Shown here piece after piece: positions 1-8,654 of a stretch of 64,000 bases of DNA. Each line of letters begins with the position of its first letter. The first letter of the stretch is position 1. The stretch lies in the NCBI RefSeq assembly GCF_902491705.1, contig NZ_CABUIW010000003.1:23578-87577 (forward strand), read 5' to 3'. The translations under genes and the position numbers were made by a program. The notes beneath the pieces were generated by a model, which was not told the origin of the DNA, searched no databases, and saw only the letters and a program-made list of their open reading frames with translations. This stretch comes from an uncultured Lactobacillus sp. (GTDB lineage Bacteria; Bacillota; Bacilli; Lactobacillales; Lactobacillaceae).

Positions 1-595
1 CGTCACCATTGTTGTTTTCAGAATCAGTTGAACCTGCACCAACAATGTTGTGTAATTCGTCGATGAATAAAACGATGTTTGGATCGCTCTTAGCCTTGTC
101 GATAACTTTCTTTAATCTTTCTTCAAAGCTACCACGAAGACTTGAACCAGCAACCATGTCGTTAATGTTTACTGAAATAACGTGCATGTTAGCCATCTTA
201 GCTGGAACATTGCCAGAAGCAATTCTTTCAGCCAAACCTTCTACGATAGAGGTTTTACCAACACCAGCAGGTCCGATTAAAACAGGATTGTTCTTCTTAC
301 GTCTTGATAAGATTTCAATGACGTTATCAATTTGTTCATCACGACCAATAACTGGGTCAAATTTGTTGTTCTTTGCTTCTTCAACTAAATCTACACCAAT
401 TGGCTTTTCATTTGGGTTTTGTGGATTTTGTTGAATAGTTTGTGGAGCAGATCCCATATTACTTGAGTAGTTGATTGGAATAGAACCTGCGTTGCCATTC
501 CCGTTGCCGCTTCTTCTAGTGCCGAAGTCGTCATTAAAGAATGAGCTGTTCAATTCGTTAAATAAGTTGTCAAAATCATTGTCAAAGTATGCCAT
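1..595 (-). CDS. clpE: Clp-family AAA+ ATPase, N-terminal part (runs off left edge)
   Basis: This is the first ~198 codons of a Clp/Hsp100 unfoldase, cut by the window edge. The start at 595 (MAYFDNDFDNLF) follows an AGGGAG ribosome site. After a short, low-complexity Asn/Gly-rich leader of about 70 residues comes the first AAA+ domain: DPVIGRDEQI, Walker A GPAGVGKT and a Walker B region ending LFIDELH. There is no N-terminal Clp repeat domain and no visible CxxC zinc finger, so it resembles the short-leader Clp proteins of lactobacilli annotated ClpE, or ClpL, rather than ClpC. Such proteins unfold substrates for ClpP or act as chaperones under stress. The CIRCE operator upstream makes HrcA heat-shock control likely. 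The family is sure; the ClpE versus ClpL name is not. Confidence 0.85.
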   Translation of the reverse strand, partial: MAYFDNDFDNLFNELNSSFFNDDFGTRRSGNGNGNAGSIPINYSSNMGSAPQTIQQNPQNPNEKPIGVDLVEEAKNNKFDPVIGRDEQIDNVIEILSRRKKNNPVLIGPAGVGKTSIVEGLAERIASGNVPAKMANMHVISVNINDMVAGSSLRGSFEERLKKVIDKAKSDPNIVLFIDELHNIVGAGSTDSENNNGD

Positions 596-631
596 CTATG
601 CAAACACTCCCTATAAATAAATTTAAGTCTT

Positions 632-658
632 TTAGCACTCGATGCTCTTGAGTGCTAA
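632..658. promoter_or_regulatory. CIRCE operator (HrcA binding site)
   Basis: A perfect inverted repeat TTAGCACTC-N9-GAGTGCTAA lies between the promoter and the start codon of the Clp ATPase gene. This is the exact CIRCE consensus bound by the heat-shock repressor HrcA. Confidence 0.95.
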
Positions 659-673
659 CTCATTACATTTATT

Positions 674-701
674 AGTATAGCAGGTTATCCACAGAATGCA
701 A
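674..701 (-). promoter_or_regulatory. Promoter of the Clp ATPase gene
   Basis: On the minus strand TTGCAT (696-701) and TATACT (674-679) are separated by 16 bp and placed just upstream of the CIRCE element, as expected for a HrcA-repressed promoter. A DnaA-box sequence fills part of the spacer. Confidence 0.6.
685..693 (+). promoter_or_regulatory. DnaA box (perfect TTATCCACA)
   Basis: An exact 9-mer DnaA box sits inside the -10/-35 spacer of the Clp promoter. A second identical box in the same orientation is 180 bp away at 865-873. Whether DnaA binds here is inference. Confidence 0.5.
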
Positions 702-864
702 GCTTTTTTCTAAAAGTTTTCCACATTTTCTTTATTTTTTGTGATGTACAAAAATAAAAGTACAATAATCGCTGGTATATCAACGTTTATTGCACTTCAC
801 AAATTATAAAGAATTTCTTAAGATAATCAGTTTTTTACTAATTTATGTTGAGTTTTCAAGACAG

Positions 865-873
865 TTATCCACA
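865..873 (+). promoter_or_regulatory. DnaA box (perfect TTATCCACA)
   Basis: This is the second exact DnaA box in the AT-rich intergenic region 596-909, in the same orientation as the one at 685. No convincing gene lies between 596 and 909. Confidence 0.45.
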
Positions 874-909
874 GATAATAAATATAAACTTTACCTTATG
901 GCACCTACA

Positions 910-1806
910 TTATTGCTTTTTTTGATTATCTTGTCTAGGGTTTTGGGTGTTATTAAATCTTCTTTTTTCTAGCAAATATTGTTTGATTACTTGGACAACT
1001 TGTTCGTTCTGCGGCAAGTCTGAGTGATCGGCTTTTGAACCAGTTACTGTCATTGCAGTATAGCTTTTTACCTGATTTTGGAAAATGTATTTACCTGCTG
1101 CAACACTGGCTTCTGGCACAATACCATCTGACTCATAATTTTTACCACCAGAAAGTGAATAGACTACTAAGCTCTTAGGTAATCTCCGTTTATTTTTGAT
1201 AAAGTCTTCTAGCATCTGCGTTCTATAATTTAGATTATTTTCACTAAAGTTGTACGGCGTACCAAGCGTCATAAGGCGCTTCATTTTGATTTCATCAGAA
1301 TAGCTTGAATAGTAATGCTCTAGCCAATAAGTCCAAATTAATCCACCATTTGAGTGACCGAACGCCTTAAAATTATTGAAATTATAATTTTGAATCAAGG
1401 CATAAAAAGCCTGATCAAGCCACCCCGCCTGTTTTTTGATATTGCTGTAACCATCATGATTATTTTGAAAACCAATAATGATAAAGGGTTCATTATCATT
1501 TCTATCAATTGAACCAGAATATGACAGCTCACCTTTTGTGGAAACTTGAATTTTTAAAACACTGTGTTTATTTGGCGTATTGCTATTTAATTGTTTAACC
1601 AGTTGATTAAAGCGCTGAATTGTCGCACTAGAGCCCGGTACCATAATTACTGGTGACAAAGCTGACTTTTGTCTCTGCGCTCTTGCACGGTTATCTTCTT
1701 TCATCCAATTGTAGCCAGGAATCGATAAGACAATCACAACTAACAAAATAAATGCTAGCCATTTTAAGTTGGGATTTTTTAGCAATCTACTTATTCTTTT
1801 GTTCAT
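910..1806 (-). CDS. Membrane-anchored alpha/beta hydrolase (DUF915-type)
   Basis: A 298-residue protein with an uncleaved-looking N-terminal membrane helix (about residues 16-32) and an extracellular alpha/beta-hydrolase domain. The nucleophile elbow GHSNGG puts the catalytic Ser near residue 152. The acid is probably the Asp in YESDGIVP and the base the His in KADHSDLP. This layout matches the DUF915 'cell surface hydrolase' family common in lactobacilli, whose substrates are mostly unknown. The start overlaps the end of the upstream PTS IIC gene by 20 bp and has an AAAGG site, so the two are translationally linked. A role in releasing or trimming a sugar or ester substrate for the adjacent transporter is inference. 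Confidence 0.8.
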   Translation of the reverse strand: MNKRISRLLKNPNLKWLAFILLVVIVLSIPGYNWMKEDNRARAQRQKSALSPVIMVPGSSATIQRFNQLVKQLNSNTPNKHSVLKIQVSTKGELSYSGSIDRNDNEPFIIIGFQNNHDGYSNIKKQAGWLDQAFYALIQNYNFNNFKAFGHSNGGLIWTYWLEHYYSSYSDEIKMKRLMTLGTPYNFSENNLNYRTQMLEDFIKNKRRLPKSLVVYSLSGGKNYESDGIVPEASVAAGKYIFQNQVKSYTAMTVTGSKADHSDLPQNEQVVQVIKQYLLEKRRFNNTQNPRQDNQKKQ

Positions 1807-3097
1807 AAACCTTTAGCCCTTTCTCAATTCTCTGACTCAATCTCAGAATAGGAACTAGCATCAACACATCAAGGATAAATAAAACAATTGAAAAGATCAG
1901 ATTCATCCAATTACCATTTGAGCCAAAAAAGGCTACTAGAATTCCCGGGGTTCCCTTTAACACTGGGTAAACACACGGGGAAATAAGATGTAGCCAAATC
2001 GCTAAAGCCGCAAGAGAAATGTTGATCACTGGAATAATTAAAAATGGTAAAAAGAAAATTGGATTTAAGATAACTGGCATCCCAATTGATAAGCCCCAAT
2101 TAGAATTAAACATTACTGGCAACAAATTTATTTTAGCAAGATTTTCATCTTCTTTATTCTTGCGCTCTGTTAAAAGAATAATCACAATCAAGGCCAAAAC
2201 AATGCTGGCGCCACCCATTGTTGCATATGGATAAACAAGTGAACTACCTAAAAATCTGTGTGGCACGTTCCATGCTTCACCATGCTTTAAGGCGTAATTC
2301 AAGTTAGCAGTAGCTGCTGGAGTCATTGCTGATCTAGATATAGAAGCTAAAGGATAACCTATTCCCAGCCAGCTCAACAACATAACTGCTATTAATAAAG
2401 GAATAATTTCTAACAAATTATTTGATCTTTGTACTTGTGCAACCAATGATTTAAACGTATCTGAGCTTAAAATCTTGATCTGCAATTCATAGATAGCTAC
2501 ACCTAAAATCATGCCGCACAAAATAGAAACACTAGCTGGCAAAAGTGCATTCCACGCTCTATGCTTTATGCGCCGCGTATGTTCATACTCTATTGGCTCA
2601 TGATCTTTACCTAGCCAGTGGAAAATTTGTCCAACACCATAACCGACTAATAAAGCTAACAATAGGGCATTAACTTTAAGTAAATTCGACGAAAATGGTG
2701 AATGATCTTCTATATTATTTCCTATATTACTAGCGTAAGCACAAAACATAATCACAATTACAGCTGTCATCCCTGCCAGTGTTGAGTCTTTTTTATATAA
2801 ACGTGCTGTATAACGCGCAGAAAAATAAGCAGCATAGAGTCCGAACAAACCAAAAGTTACTCGAGTAAAGCCACTGCTGATAAATGCACCCGCATACCAA
2901 ATGTGATCAGACATTGTTTCATCAAAATTGAAGATATTATAGATAAAACTATCTGGTGAAAATACTGCATCTTGAAGCAACTTAAAATATGCCCCGATAA
3001 CAGCAATCGGCATCAACATGACCAATGTTCTTTGAAACACTCTAAATATTGATAATCTTCTTATTTTTAGTAGTAAATTTGCTAGCTTATCTACCAT
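1787..3097 (-). CDS. PTS sugar transporter subunit IIC (lactose/cellobiose-type)
   Basis: A 436-residue polytopic membrane protein with many hydrophobic helices and the overall length and pattern of an EIIC permease of the lactose/cellobiose (Lac) family, for example the N-terminal RTLVMLMPIAVIGA segment and the later NSNWGLSIGMPVILNP segment. EIIC forms the sugar channel and depends on IIA and IIB partners, none of which is nearby, so it must borrow them or act without them. The start at 3097 has an AAAGGAAAA ribosome site. It is followed without a gap by the surface hydrolase gene. Sugar specificity cannot be read from the sequence. Confidence 0.8.
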   Translation of the reverse strand: MVDKLANLLLKIRRLSIFRVFQRTLVMLMPIAVIGAYFKLLQDAVFSPDSFIYNIFNFDETMSDHIWYAGAFISSGFTRVTFGLFGLYAAYFSARYTARLYKKDSTLAGMTAVIVIMFCAYASNIGNNIEDHSPFSSNLLKVNALLLALLVGYGVGQIFHWLGKDHEPIEYEHTRRIKHRAWNALLPASVSILCGMILGVAIYELQIKILSSDTFKSLVAQVQRSNNLLEIIPLLIAVMLLSWLGIGYPLASISRSAMTPAATANLNYALKHGEAWNVPHRFLGSSLVYPYATMGGASIVLALIVIILLTERKNKEDENLAKINLLPVMFNSNWGLSIGMPVILNPIFFLPFLIIPVINISLAALAIWLHLISPCVYPVLKGTPGILVAFFGSNGNWMNLIFSIVLFILDVLMLVPILRLSQRIEKGLKVYEQKNK

Positions 3098-3131
3098 AGT
3101 ATTTTCCTTTATTTCGCTATCGCAATTATGA

Positions 3132-3150
3132 TTTAATTAAGTTAATTAAA
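3132..3150. promoter_or_regulatory. Palindrome between divergent PTS IIC and ABC genes
   Basis: TTTAATTAA-G-TTAATTAAA is a perfect 9-bp inverted repeat with a single central base, located midway in the short divergent intergenic region. It could be an operator for a regulator encoded elsewhere, but AT-rich palindromes also arise by chance. Confidence 0.35.
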
Positions 3151-3184
3151 GACATTATACAATTATGCTAGAAAGTTGCTAATC

Positions 3185-3886
3185 ATGGCTTACATAGAAA
3201 TTAAAAACAATACTAAAACTTATCAATCTGGCGATACAACTATCTATGCTAACAAGGATATTTCTTTCTCTGTTGATAAAGGTGAACTAGTCATTATCCT
3301 TGGCTCATCTGGTGCAGGAAAGTCTACTTTGCTTAATATTTTGGGCGGAATGGAGCCTAATACGAGCGGAGATGTAATTGTAGCTGGGCAAAATATCGCT
3401 GGTTATAACGCCAAACAATTGACCACATATCGGCGAAACGATATCGGCTTTGTTTTCCAATTCTACAACTTAATTCCTAACCTAACTGCTAAAGAAAATG
3501 TGGAACTTGCCGCACAAATCGTACCTGACGCAATGAGTGCTGATGAGGCTCTAAAGCAAGTCGATTTATCAGATCGAACCAATAATTTTCCAGCGCAGTT
3601 ATCTGGTGGTGAACAGCAGCGTGTCGCAATTGCACGTGCGATCGCCAAGAAGCCTGCCCTTCTTTTATGCGATGAACCAACTGGTGCTTTGGACTACCAA
3701 ACAGGTAAAAGAATTTTAAAAATCCTGCAAAACATGAGCCGCAAGCATGGCTCAACCGTTTTAATCGTTACTCACAATGCCGCTATTGCGCCAATCGCTG
3801 ACAAGGTAATTCGTATCCACGACGGTAGCATTAAAGACATTCACATTAATAAAAAGCCTGCTGATATTAGTACGATCGAATGGTAG
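3185..3886 (+). CDS. ABC transporter ATP-binding protein (MacB/LolD-like)
   Basis: A 233-residue ATPase with Walker A GSSGAGKST, the Q-loop region VFQFYNLIP, signature LSGGEQQRVAIARA and Walker B LLLCDEPTGALD, all typical of the MacB/FtsE/LolD subfamily that partners FtsX-type permeases. I prefer the ATG at 3185 over an in-frame TTG at 3176, which lies too close to the only upstream purine run (AGAAAG). The permease gene follows directly. Such pairs in lactobacilli export or sense peptides, lipids or antibiotics; the substrate here is unknown. Confidence 0.9.
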   Translation: MAYIEIKNNTKTYQSGDTTIYANKDISFSVDKGELVIILGSSGAGKSTLLNILGGMEPNTSGDVIVAGQNIAGYNAKQLTTYRRNDIGFVFQFYNLIPNLTAKENVELAAQIVPDAMSADEALKQVDLSDRTNNFPAQLSGGEQQRVAIARAIAKKPALLLCDEPTGALDYQTGKRILKILQNMSRKHGSTVLIVTHNAAIAPIADKVIRIHDGSIKDIHINKKPADISTIEW

Positions 3887-3895
3887 GTGATCACA

Positions 3896-6427
3896 ATGCG
3901 TAAAACTATTTTGTGGAAAGATGCTTTTCAAGCTATAACGCATTCGCTTGGCCGTTATATCGCGATCATCTTGCTTATGGGGCTGGGAACTTTTGCCTTC
4001 ATCGGATTAAAGATGACTGGGCCTGACATGCGAGCAACTGGTAGCGACTTTTTTGCCAAGCATAATCTTGCCGACGTTACAGTTACTTCTAACTACGGAA
4101 TTAATTCAACCGACCGGATGACGATCAGAAATTTACCTGAAGTTAAGCAAGCAAGTTTTGGCTATTTCCAAGATGTAAAAAATAAACGCAATAATGATAC
4201 GTTACGCGTTTTTTCTGAATCAAACAATATTTCCAGCTATGAATTAATTAAGGGAAAGTTTCCAGCTAATAAAAGTGAAATCGCCCTATCTTATTTGCTT
4301 AATAAGAAATACCGTATCGGACAAAAAATCACTTTTACTAAACCTGGTATTTTGAAAAACAAAACCTATAAGATAGTAGGATTTGTTAAATCAAGCGAGT
4401 TTTTGGACAAGAATCAGATTGGACAAACCAACATCGGCAATGGTCGTCTGACTGGAATTGCAGTTACGACACACAATGCATTTGCGTCTCCTGTTTATCA
4501 AGTTTCACGTGTAACTTTTAAAAACACTCAAAATTTGAGTCCATTTAGCGTGACCTACCGTAATCGTGTTTACCGCGATCAAAACAAATTGCAGGATGCT
4601 TTAAATAAGAATCGTGCTGATAAATACCAAAAGTACGTCCAGCTTTATCAAAATCAGTACCGTAAAAAAGCAGCTGAACAAATGATGAAGCGTGGCATCC
4701 CTGTTAATCCGGCTATGATTAAAGTGCCTAAAAATAAGATCAAAATTTCTTACCCTAGTTACACTATTAACAGCCGTGAAGAAAGCCAAGGTTATGCATC
4801 TTACAGAGCCGATTCCGAGCGTGTTGAAGTCTTAGCTAATGTCTTCCCTGTCTTCTTATTCGCAGTTGCCGCATTGGTCAGTTTGACCACTATGATGCGC
4901 TTTGTAGAAGAAGAGAGAACAAATATTGGTACGCTAAAAGCACTTGGTTACGGCAATGGTGCTATCGCAATTAAGTTTTTGCTCTACAGTACGTCAGCAG
5001 CTATTATCGGCGTCGCACTTGGTGCCAGCCTAGGTTACACATTTTCGCCTAACCTAATCATTAAGGCTTACTTAGCAAGTTCAACTCTGGGTACCGGCTA
5101 TCAACTAAACTTTGCTTGGAGTCCACTACTTATTTCGTTAGCTATTGCGCTTATTTCAACTACTGTAGTGTCAATGTTTACGCTCCAAAAGACTTTAAGA
5201 GAAAAGCCTTCAGCATTGCTTTTACCTAAGCCACCTAAAAATGGCTCAAGAATCTTGCTTGAACGCATCCCTTGGATTTGGAAGCACATGAACTTTTCAT
5301 CCAAGGTTACTGCCCGCAATATTTTCCGCTACAAGAGCAGAATGCTGATGACAATCTTCGGCGTTGCAGGTTGTACGGGGCTTTTGGTAATGGGCTTCGG
5401 TATCCGCGATTCTCTTCAAGGTATTGGCGGCATTCAATACTCCACCATTCAAAAAAATGATGTGATTGCCTTAAAGAATTCAAATGTTACCAAAAAAGAT
5501 CAGCAAAAATTAGACAAACTTTTTAAAGAAAAAGATATCAAGCAGACAAATGAAGTTCAGTACCAGCAACTGACAAAGCATATTAAATCATCTGGTTCAA
5601 CTGAAAACGTAATGTTGATTGCACCAAAATCAACAAAAGAATTCCGTAAATCAATCAATTTAAGAGAACGTCAAAGCAAAAAGAAAATATCTTTGCCAAA
5701 TGATGGTGTAGTTATCTCCGAAAAATTAGCCAATATTTTGCATGCTAAAAAAGGTTCAACAATTACGCTAACTAACAGTCACGGTAAAAATTATCGCTTC
5801 AAAGTCAGTGCAATCTGTGAAATGTACTTAGGTCACTACATTTTCATGAATCAAAAAGAGTACCGCAAGACGATTGGAAGCTATCATGTTAACGCCTACC
5901 TAGTCACAATGCGCAAACGCAGTTTGATTAACAAAGTTAGTCGCCAACTAGTCAAAACTGCCGCAATTGAAACGGTAGTTTCTAACTCATCAAACAAGAA
6001 TCTTTTAGGCAGCTTCACTGGCAGTTTAAACGAAGTTATCTTTATCTTGATTTTGATTTCGGGGATGCTGGCTATCGTCGTAATTTACAACTTAACTAAC
6101 ATCAATGTAGCAGAAAGAATTCGTGAGCTTTCTACAATTAAAGTGCTGGGCTTCTACGATAACGAAACCACGATGTACATTTACCGCGAGACAATCATTT
6201 TATCTGCAATTGGTATTATCGTGGGCTTTGGCTTCGGTTGGTGGCTACATCACTTCATTATTACTAATTTGCCGCCAGATATTGCCATGTTCGACCCGAA
6301 CATGTACCCACTTAATTTTGCAATCTCTGCACTAATTCCAGCAGTTATTACTGCGGCTTTAGCAATTGTAGTCCATCACAAAATTAAGAGCATTAATATG
6401 CTTGATGCCTTGTCATCAATTGATTAA
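3896..6427 (+). CDS. FtsX-family ABC transporter permease
   Basis: An 843-residue permease with a first membrane helix near the N-terminus, a large extracellular domain of about 270 residues, three helices (LANVFPVFLFAVAALVSL onward), a second extracellular domain and a C-terminal three-helix FtsX core containing VAERIRELSTIKVLGFYD. Two FtsX cores make this the long 'YxdM/BceB-like or MacB-like' class. The ATG at 3896 is preferred over a GTG at 3887 because AGGTGA sits six bases upstream of it. It forms one transport complex with the preceding ATPase. No adjacent two-component system is present, which argues against a classic Bce-type bacitracin module. Confidence 0.88.
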   Translation: MRKTILWKDAFQAITHSLGRYIAIILLMGLGTFAFIGLKMTGPDMRATGSDFFAKHNLADVTVTSNYGINSTDRMTIRNLPEVKQASFGYFQDVKNKRNNDTLRVFSESNNISSYELIKGKFPANKSEIALSYLLNKKYRIGQKITFTKPGILKNKTYKIVGFVKSSEFLDKNQIGQTNIGNGRLTGIAVTTHNAFASPVYQVSRVTFKNTQNLSPFSVTYRNRVYRDQNKLQDALNKNRADKYQKYVQLYQNQYRKKAAEQMMKRGIPVNPAMIKVPKNKIKISYPSYTINSREESQGYASYRADSERVEVLANVFPVFLFAVAALVSLTTMMRFVEEERTNIGTLKALGYGNGAIAIKFLLYSTSAAIIGVALGASLGYTFSPNLIIKAYLASSTLGTGYQLNFAWSPLLISLAIALISTTVVSMFTLQKTLREKPSALLLPKPPKNGSRILLERIPWIWKHMNFSSKVTARNIFRYKSRMLMTIFGVAGCTGLLVMGFGIRDSLQGIGGIQYSTIQKNDVIALKNSNVTKKDQQKLDKLFKEKDIKQTNEVQYQQLTKHIKSSGSTENVMLIAPKSTKEFRKSINLRERQSKKKISLPNDGVVISEKLANILHAKKGSTITLTNSHGKNYRFKVSAICEMYLGHYIFMNQKEYRKTIGSYHVNAYLVTMRKRSLINKVSRQLVKTAAIETVVSNSSNKNLLGSFTGSLNEVIFILILISGMLAIVVIYNLTNINVAERIRELSTIKVLGFYDNETTMYIYRETIILSAIGIIVGFGFGWWLHHFIITNLPPDIAMFDPNMYPLNFAISALIPAVITAALAIVVHHKIKSINMLDALSSID

Positions 6428-6462
6428 TGATATAATACCCCTATAGAAAAGGTGAATGAAAA

Positions 6463-6699
6463 ATGGCAAGAAAACACTTTGAGTTAAACAACGATGTCAG
6501 TAAATTAATTAACAAATACGAAGAAATCAATGATGTTGATTTCAGCGAATTAGTCAACAAGGCTTTGAAATTTTATCTTGTTAACCAAATGAACTATAAA
6601 GATGTCAAAGATGCTTTGCGGGATGCAGACGATGAAGTATCTAAGTACATCGATGAAACCATGCGCTCAAGTATGGGAGATATAAATGGAAGATTTTAA
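6463..6699 (+). CDS. Small protein, possible ribbon-helix-helix type
   Basis: A 78-residue, acidic, mostly helical protein with no membrane segment, starting with a good AAGGTGA site 35 bp after the permease gene. The spacing and orientation suggest co-transcription with the ABC genes. The pattern (a short N-terminal beta-like stretch followed by two helices, DFSELVNKALKFYLVN) resembles RHH/antitoxin-type DNA-binding proteins, but no family is recognised with certainty. A second tiny reading frame (6687-6755) overlaps its end and the terminator and is probably not functional. Confidence 0.6.
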   Translation: MARKHFELNNDVSKLINKYEEINDVDFSELVNKALKFYLVNQMNYKDVKDALRDADDEVSKYIDETMRSSMGDINGRF

Positions 6700-6713
6700 A
6701 TCTAGCCTAAATA

Positions 6714-6741
6714 AAAATGCATTGCGTTTGCAATGCATTTT
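6714..6741. terminator. Bidirectional terminator
   Basis: A 12-bp perfect stem (AAAATGCATTGC, loop GTTT) with T-rich flanks on both strands lies between the small protein gene and the convergent flippase gene. Confidence 0.85.
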
Positions 6742-6747
6742 TTGTTT

Positions 6748-8364
6748 CTATTGATAATGCTTGTAGCGGTAATAACGATAGCCAATCTTTTTACCAAATA
6801 TTGTCTCTGACGTTCCCATCATATTGGCCAATAAAACGTAGATTCCTAAGAATACTACACCGAAGATTGCTAAGTAGATAAAGCTTCCCATTCGGCCTAA
6901 ATTATTGAAGCGGTTGCCGATGAAGATCTGGTAAATAAATAATAAAACTAGATAAATTTCATTAGATACGATAATTGGCAATAGACTCCGCAATTTAACA
7001 CCATAGGTTTTATCCAGTTTGTGGTAACTAAGTAAAATTACGATTAAGAATGCAATATCGGTAGAAAGAATTGCCCCATCTGCACTCATCATGAATGTCA
7101 TTGGCACCTGTAAAACGACTTTAACTAAAATGCCCCATATCATGTAGATCACAGCCAATTTATTCATGTTTAAAGCCAAGAGTAAAGTCAACGAGTTCAT
7201 GACCAAACCAGCTAACAAACTTTGAACAATGTTTTCTACCAAGTAATATGCACCAAGGCTATCATGTGAAAATAGCACTGAATAAACTGGCGATGAAGCA
7301 AATGCACCAAGTGCTACTACTGGAAGCAAAACAAATAGAAGCAGTCTGTAGTTCTCTAGGAGCAGTTTTCTAATGCTTTCTACGCTATCCTTAGATTTAT
7401 ACTTAAGCCCTGCTAAAAGCGGCAGACTCGTCTCAGAAACGGCTGTAGCAAGTGAAATAATCACCGTAGTGATCTTACTTGGGTTGGCTGAAAAAATTGT
7501 GTACAAATAGCTAACATAGTTAGTACTCATGTGGTTGAAGTTAATCAAAATTTGTTTGAACAAAAGTTGGTCAACTAATTGCGTTACCGTAATAAAAGAA
7601 CCAAGCAAGACAAATGGAATTGAAGCATACCATAAATTAAGCAAACTCCGTGAAACGTTGTTTAAAGCGCGTGGTTTGCTTTTTTCGATTAGGTCCCTAT
7701 AATGATCCCATTGCTTACGTGTGTACGCAAATAGGTACAAATAACTGGCAATAGCGCCAACACAAGCACCGAATACACTAAAGTAAACGGCAGTTACGTA
7801 ATCATGGTGGAAGACTTCAATAATTAAAAACGTAGATAAAAGAATAAAAAGGATTCTGGCAAATTGTTCCCATAATTGAGAAATACCATATGGCTTCATA
7901 TCATTATTTCCCTGGAACCACCCTCTTACCATACTCATTGATGGCAAGATTACTACTGCTGGAACCAATACTCGAATAGAGATAGTAGCACTAGCTACAG
8001 AATCTACCGGACTATTTTTGGCAATGATTGGTGCTGTCACATAAAGCAAAATACCACAGCCCAGTCCCATAATCAGCATGATAATCAAGCCCAGTTTTGT
8101 AATATACAAACTATCCTTGTATCTATTTTGAGAATTTAATTGTGATACTTCCCGGGCAATAACTGATGGCAGTCCTGCAGTACCAATAGACAAAAAAAGT
8201 GCATACGGCGTGTATGACGAATTAAAAAGAGCCTGTGCATTTAATTGATTATGATAGCTGCCTAGCATAATCAGCCATGGAATTAAATAAACGACACCTA
8301 GAATTCTCGATACGATACTACCGAAAGATAGCCAGAAAGAGCCGGATAAGATTTTTTTATTCAA
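6748..8364 (-). CDS. Lipid II / polysaccharide flippase, MurJ-like (YtgP/SpoVB family)
   Basis: A 538-residue protein with about 14 predicted membrane helices. The N-terminus GSFWLSFGSIVSRILGVVYLIPWL is the hallmark of the MOP-superfamily oligosaccharide flippases annotated as YtgP/SpoVB-like, and the length matches. Gram-positive members move lipid II across the membrane for peptidoglycan synthesis; some move other undecaprenyl-linked sugars. It starts with TTG at 8364, which has a GAGG site eight bases upstream; no better ATG lies nearby. It appears monocistronic and converges on the terminator at 6714. Confidence 0.85.
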   Translation of the reverse strand: MNKKILSGSFWLSFGSIVSRILGVVYLIPWLIMLGSYHNQLNAQALFNSSYTPYALFLSIGTAGLPSVIAREVSQLNSQNRYKDSLYITKLGLIIMLIMGLGCGILLYVTAPIIAKNSPVDSVASATISIRVLVPAVVILPSMSMVRGWFQGNNDMKPYGISQLWEQFARILFILLSTFLIIEVFHHDYVTAVYFSVFGACVGAIASYLYLFAYTRKQWDHYRDLIEKSKPRALNNVSRSLLNLWYASIPFVLLGSFITVTQLVDQLLFKQILINFNHMSTNYVSYLYTIFSANPSKITTVIISLATAVSETSLPLLAGLKYKSKDSVESIRKLLLENYRLLLFVLLPVVALGAFASSPVYSVLFSHDSLGAYYLVENIVQSLLAGLVMNSLTLLLALNMNKLAVIYMIWGILVKVVLQVPMTFMMSADGAILSTDIAFLIVILLSYHKLDKTYGVKLRSLLPIIVSNEIYLVLLFIYQIFIGNRFNNLGRMGSFIYLAIFGVVFLGIYVLLANMMGTSETIFGKKIGYRYYRYKHYQ

Positions 8365-8654
8365 GAGAAAAGCCTCAAATCTACGTTAGTTTCATATTGC
8401 CTTCTTATTATACGTGGAATTTTATTTTTTGGGGAATAAAGTGAACAAAAGCCGAACTTTTTTAGAAAAATTTAGCTTTATTTCGAGTTCAAATAATACA
8501 AATTGATTACATTATTTACTATAGTGTTACTTCTAGTTTAATTTACCGTTAGTTCTATTGACCCATTACGTTATTATTATTATCCTTAAAATGTTTCTAT
8601 AAAGATAAGCTATTGAATTAAAAATATTTATAAAAAATATTCGGGGGAATAAAG

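Noticed and set aside
790..972. 60-codon plus-strand frame between the Clp and hydrolase genes
   Set aside because: No ribosome site; it spans a DnaA box and overlaps the hydrolase 3' end. Its composition is that of AT-rich noncoding DNA.
6687..6755. 22-residue frame behind GGGAGA as a truncated toxin partner of the small 78-residue protein
   Set aside because: It runs through the terminator hairpin and resembles no known toxin; coincidence is more likely.
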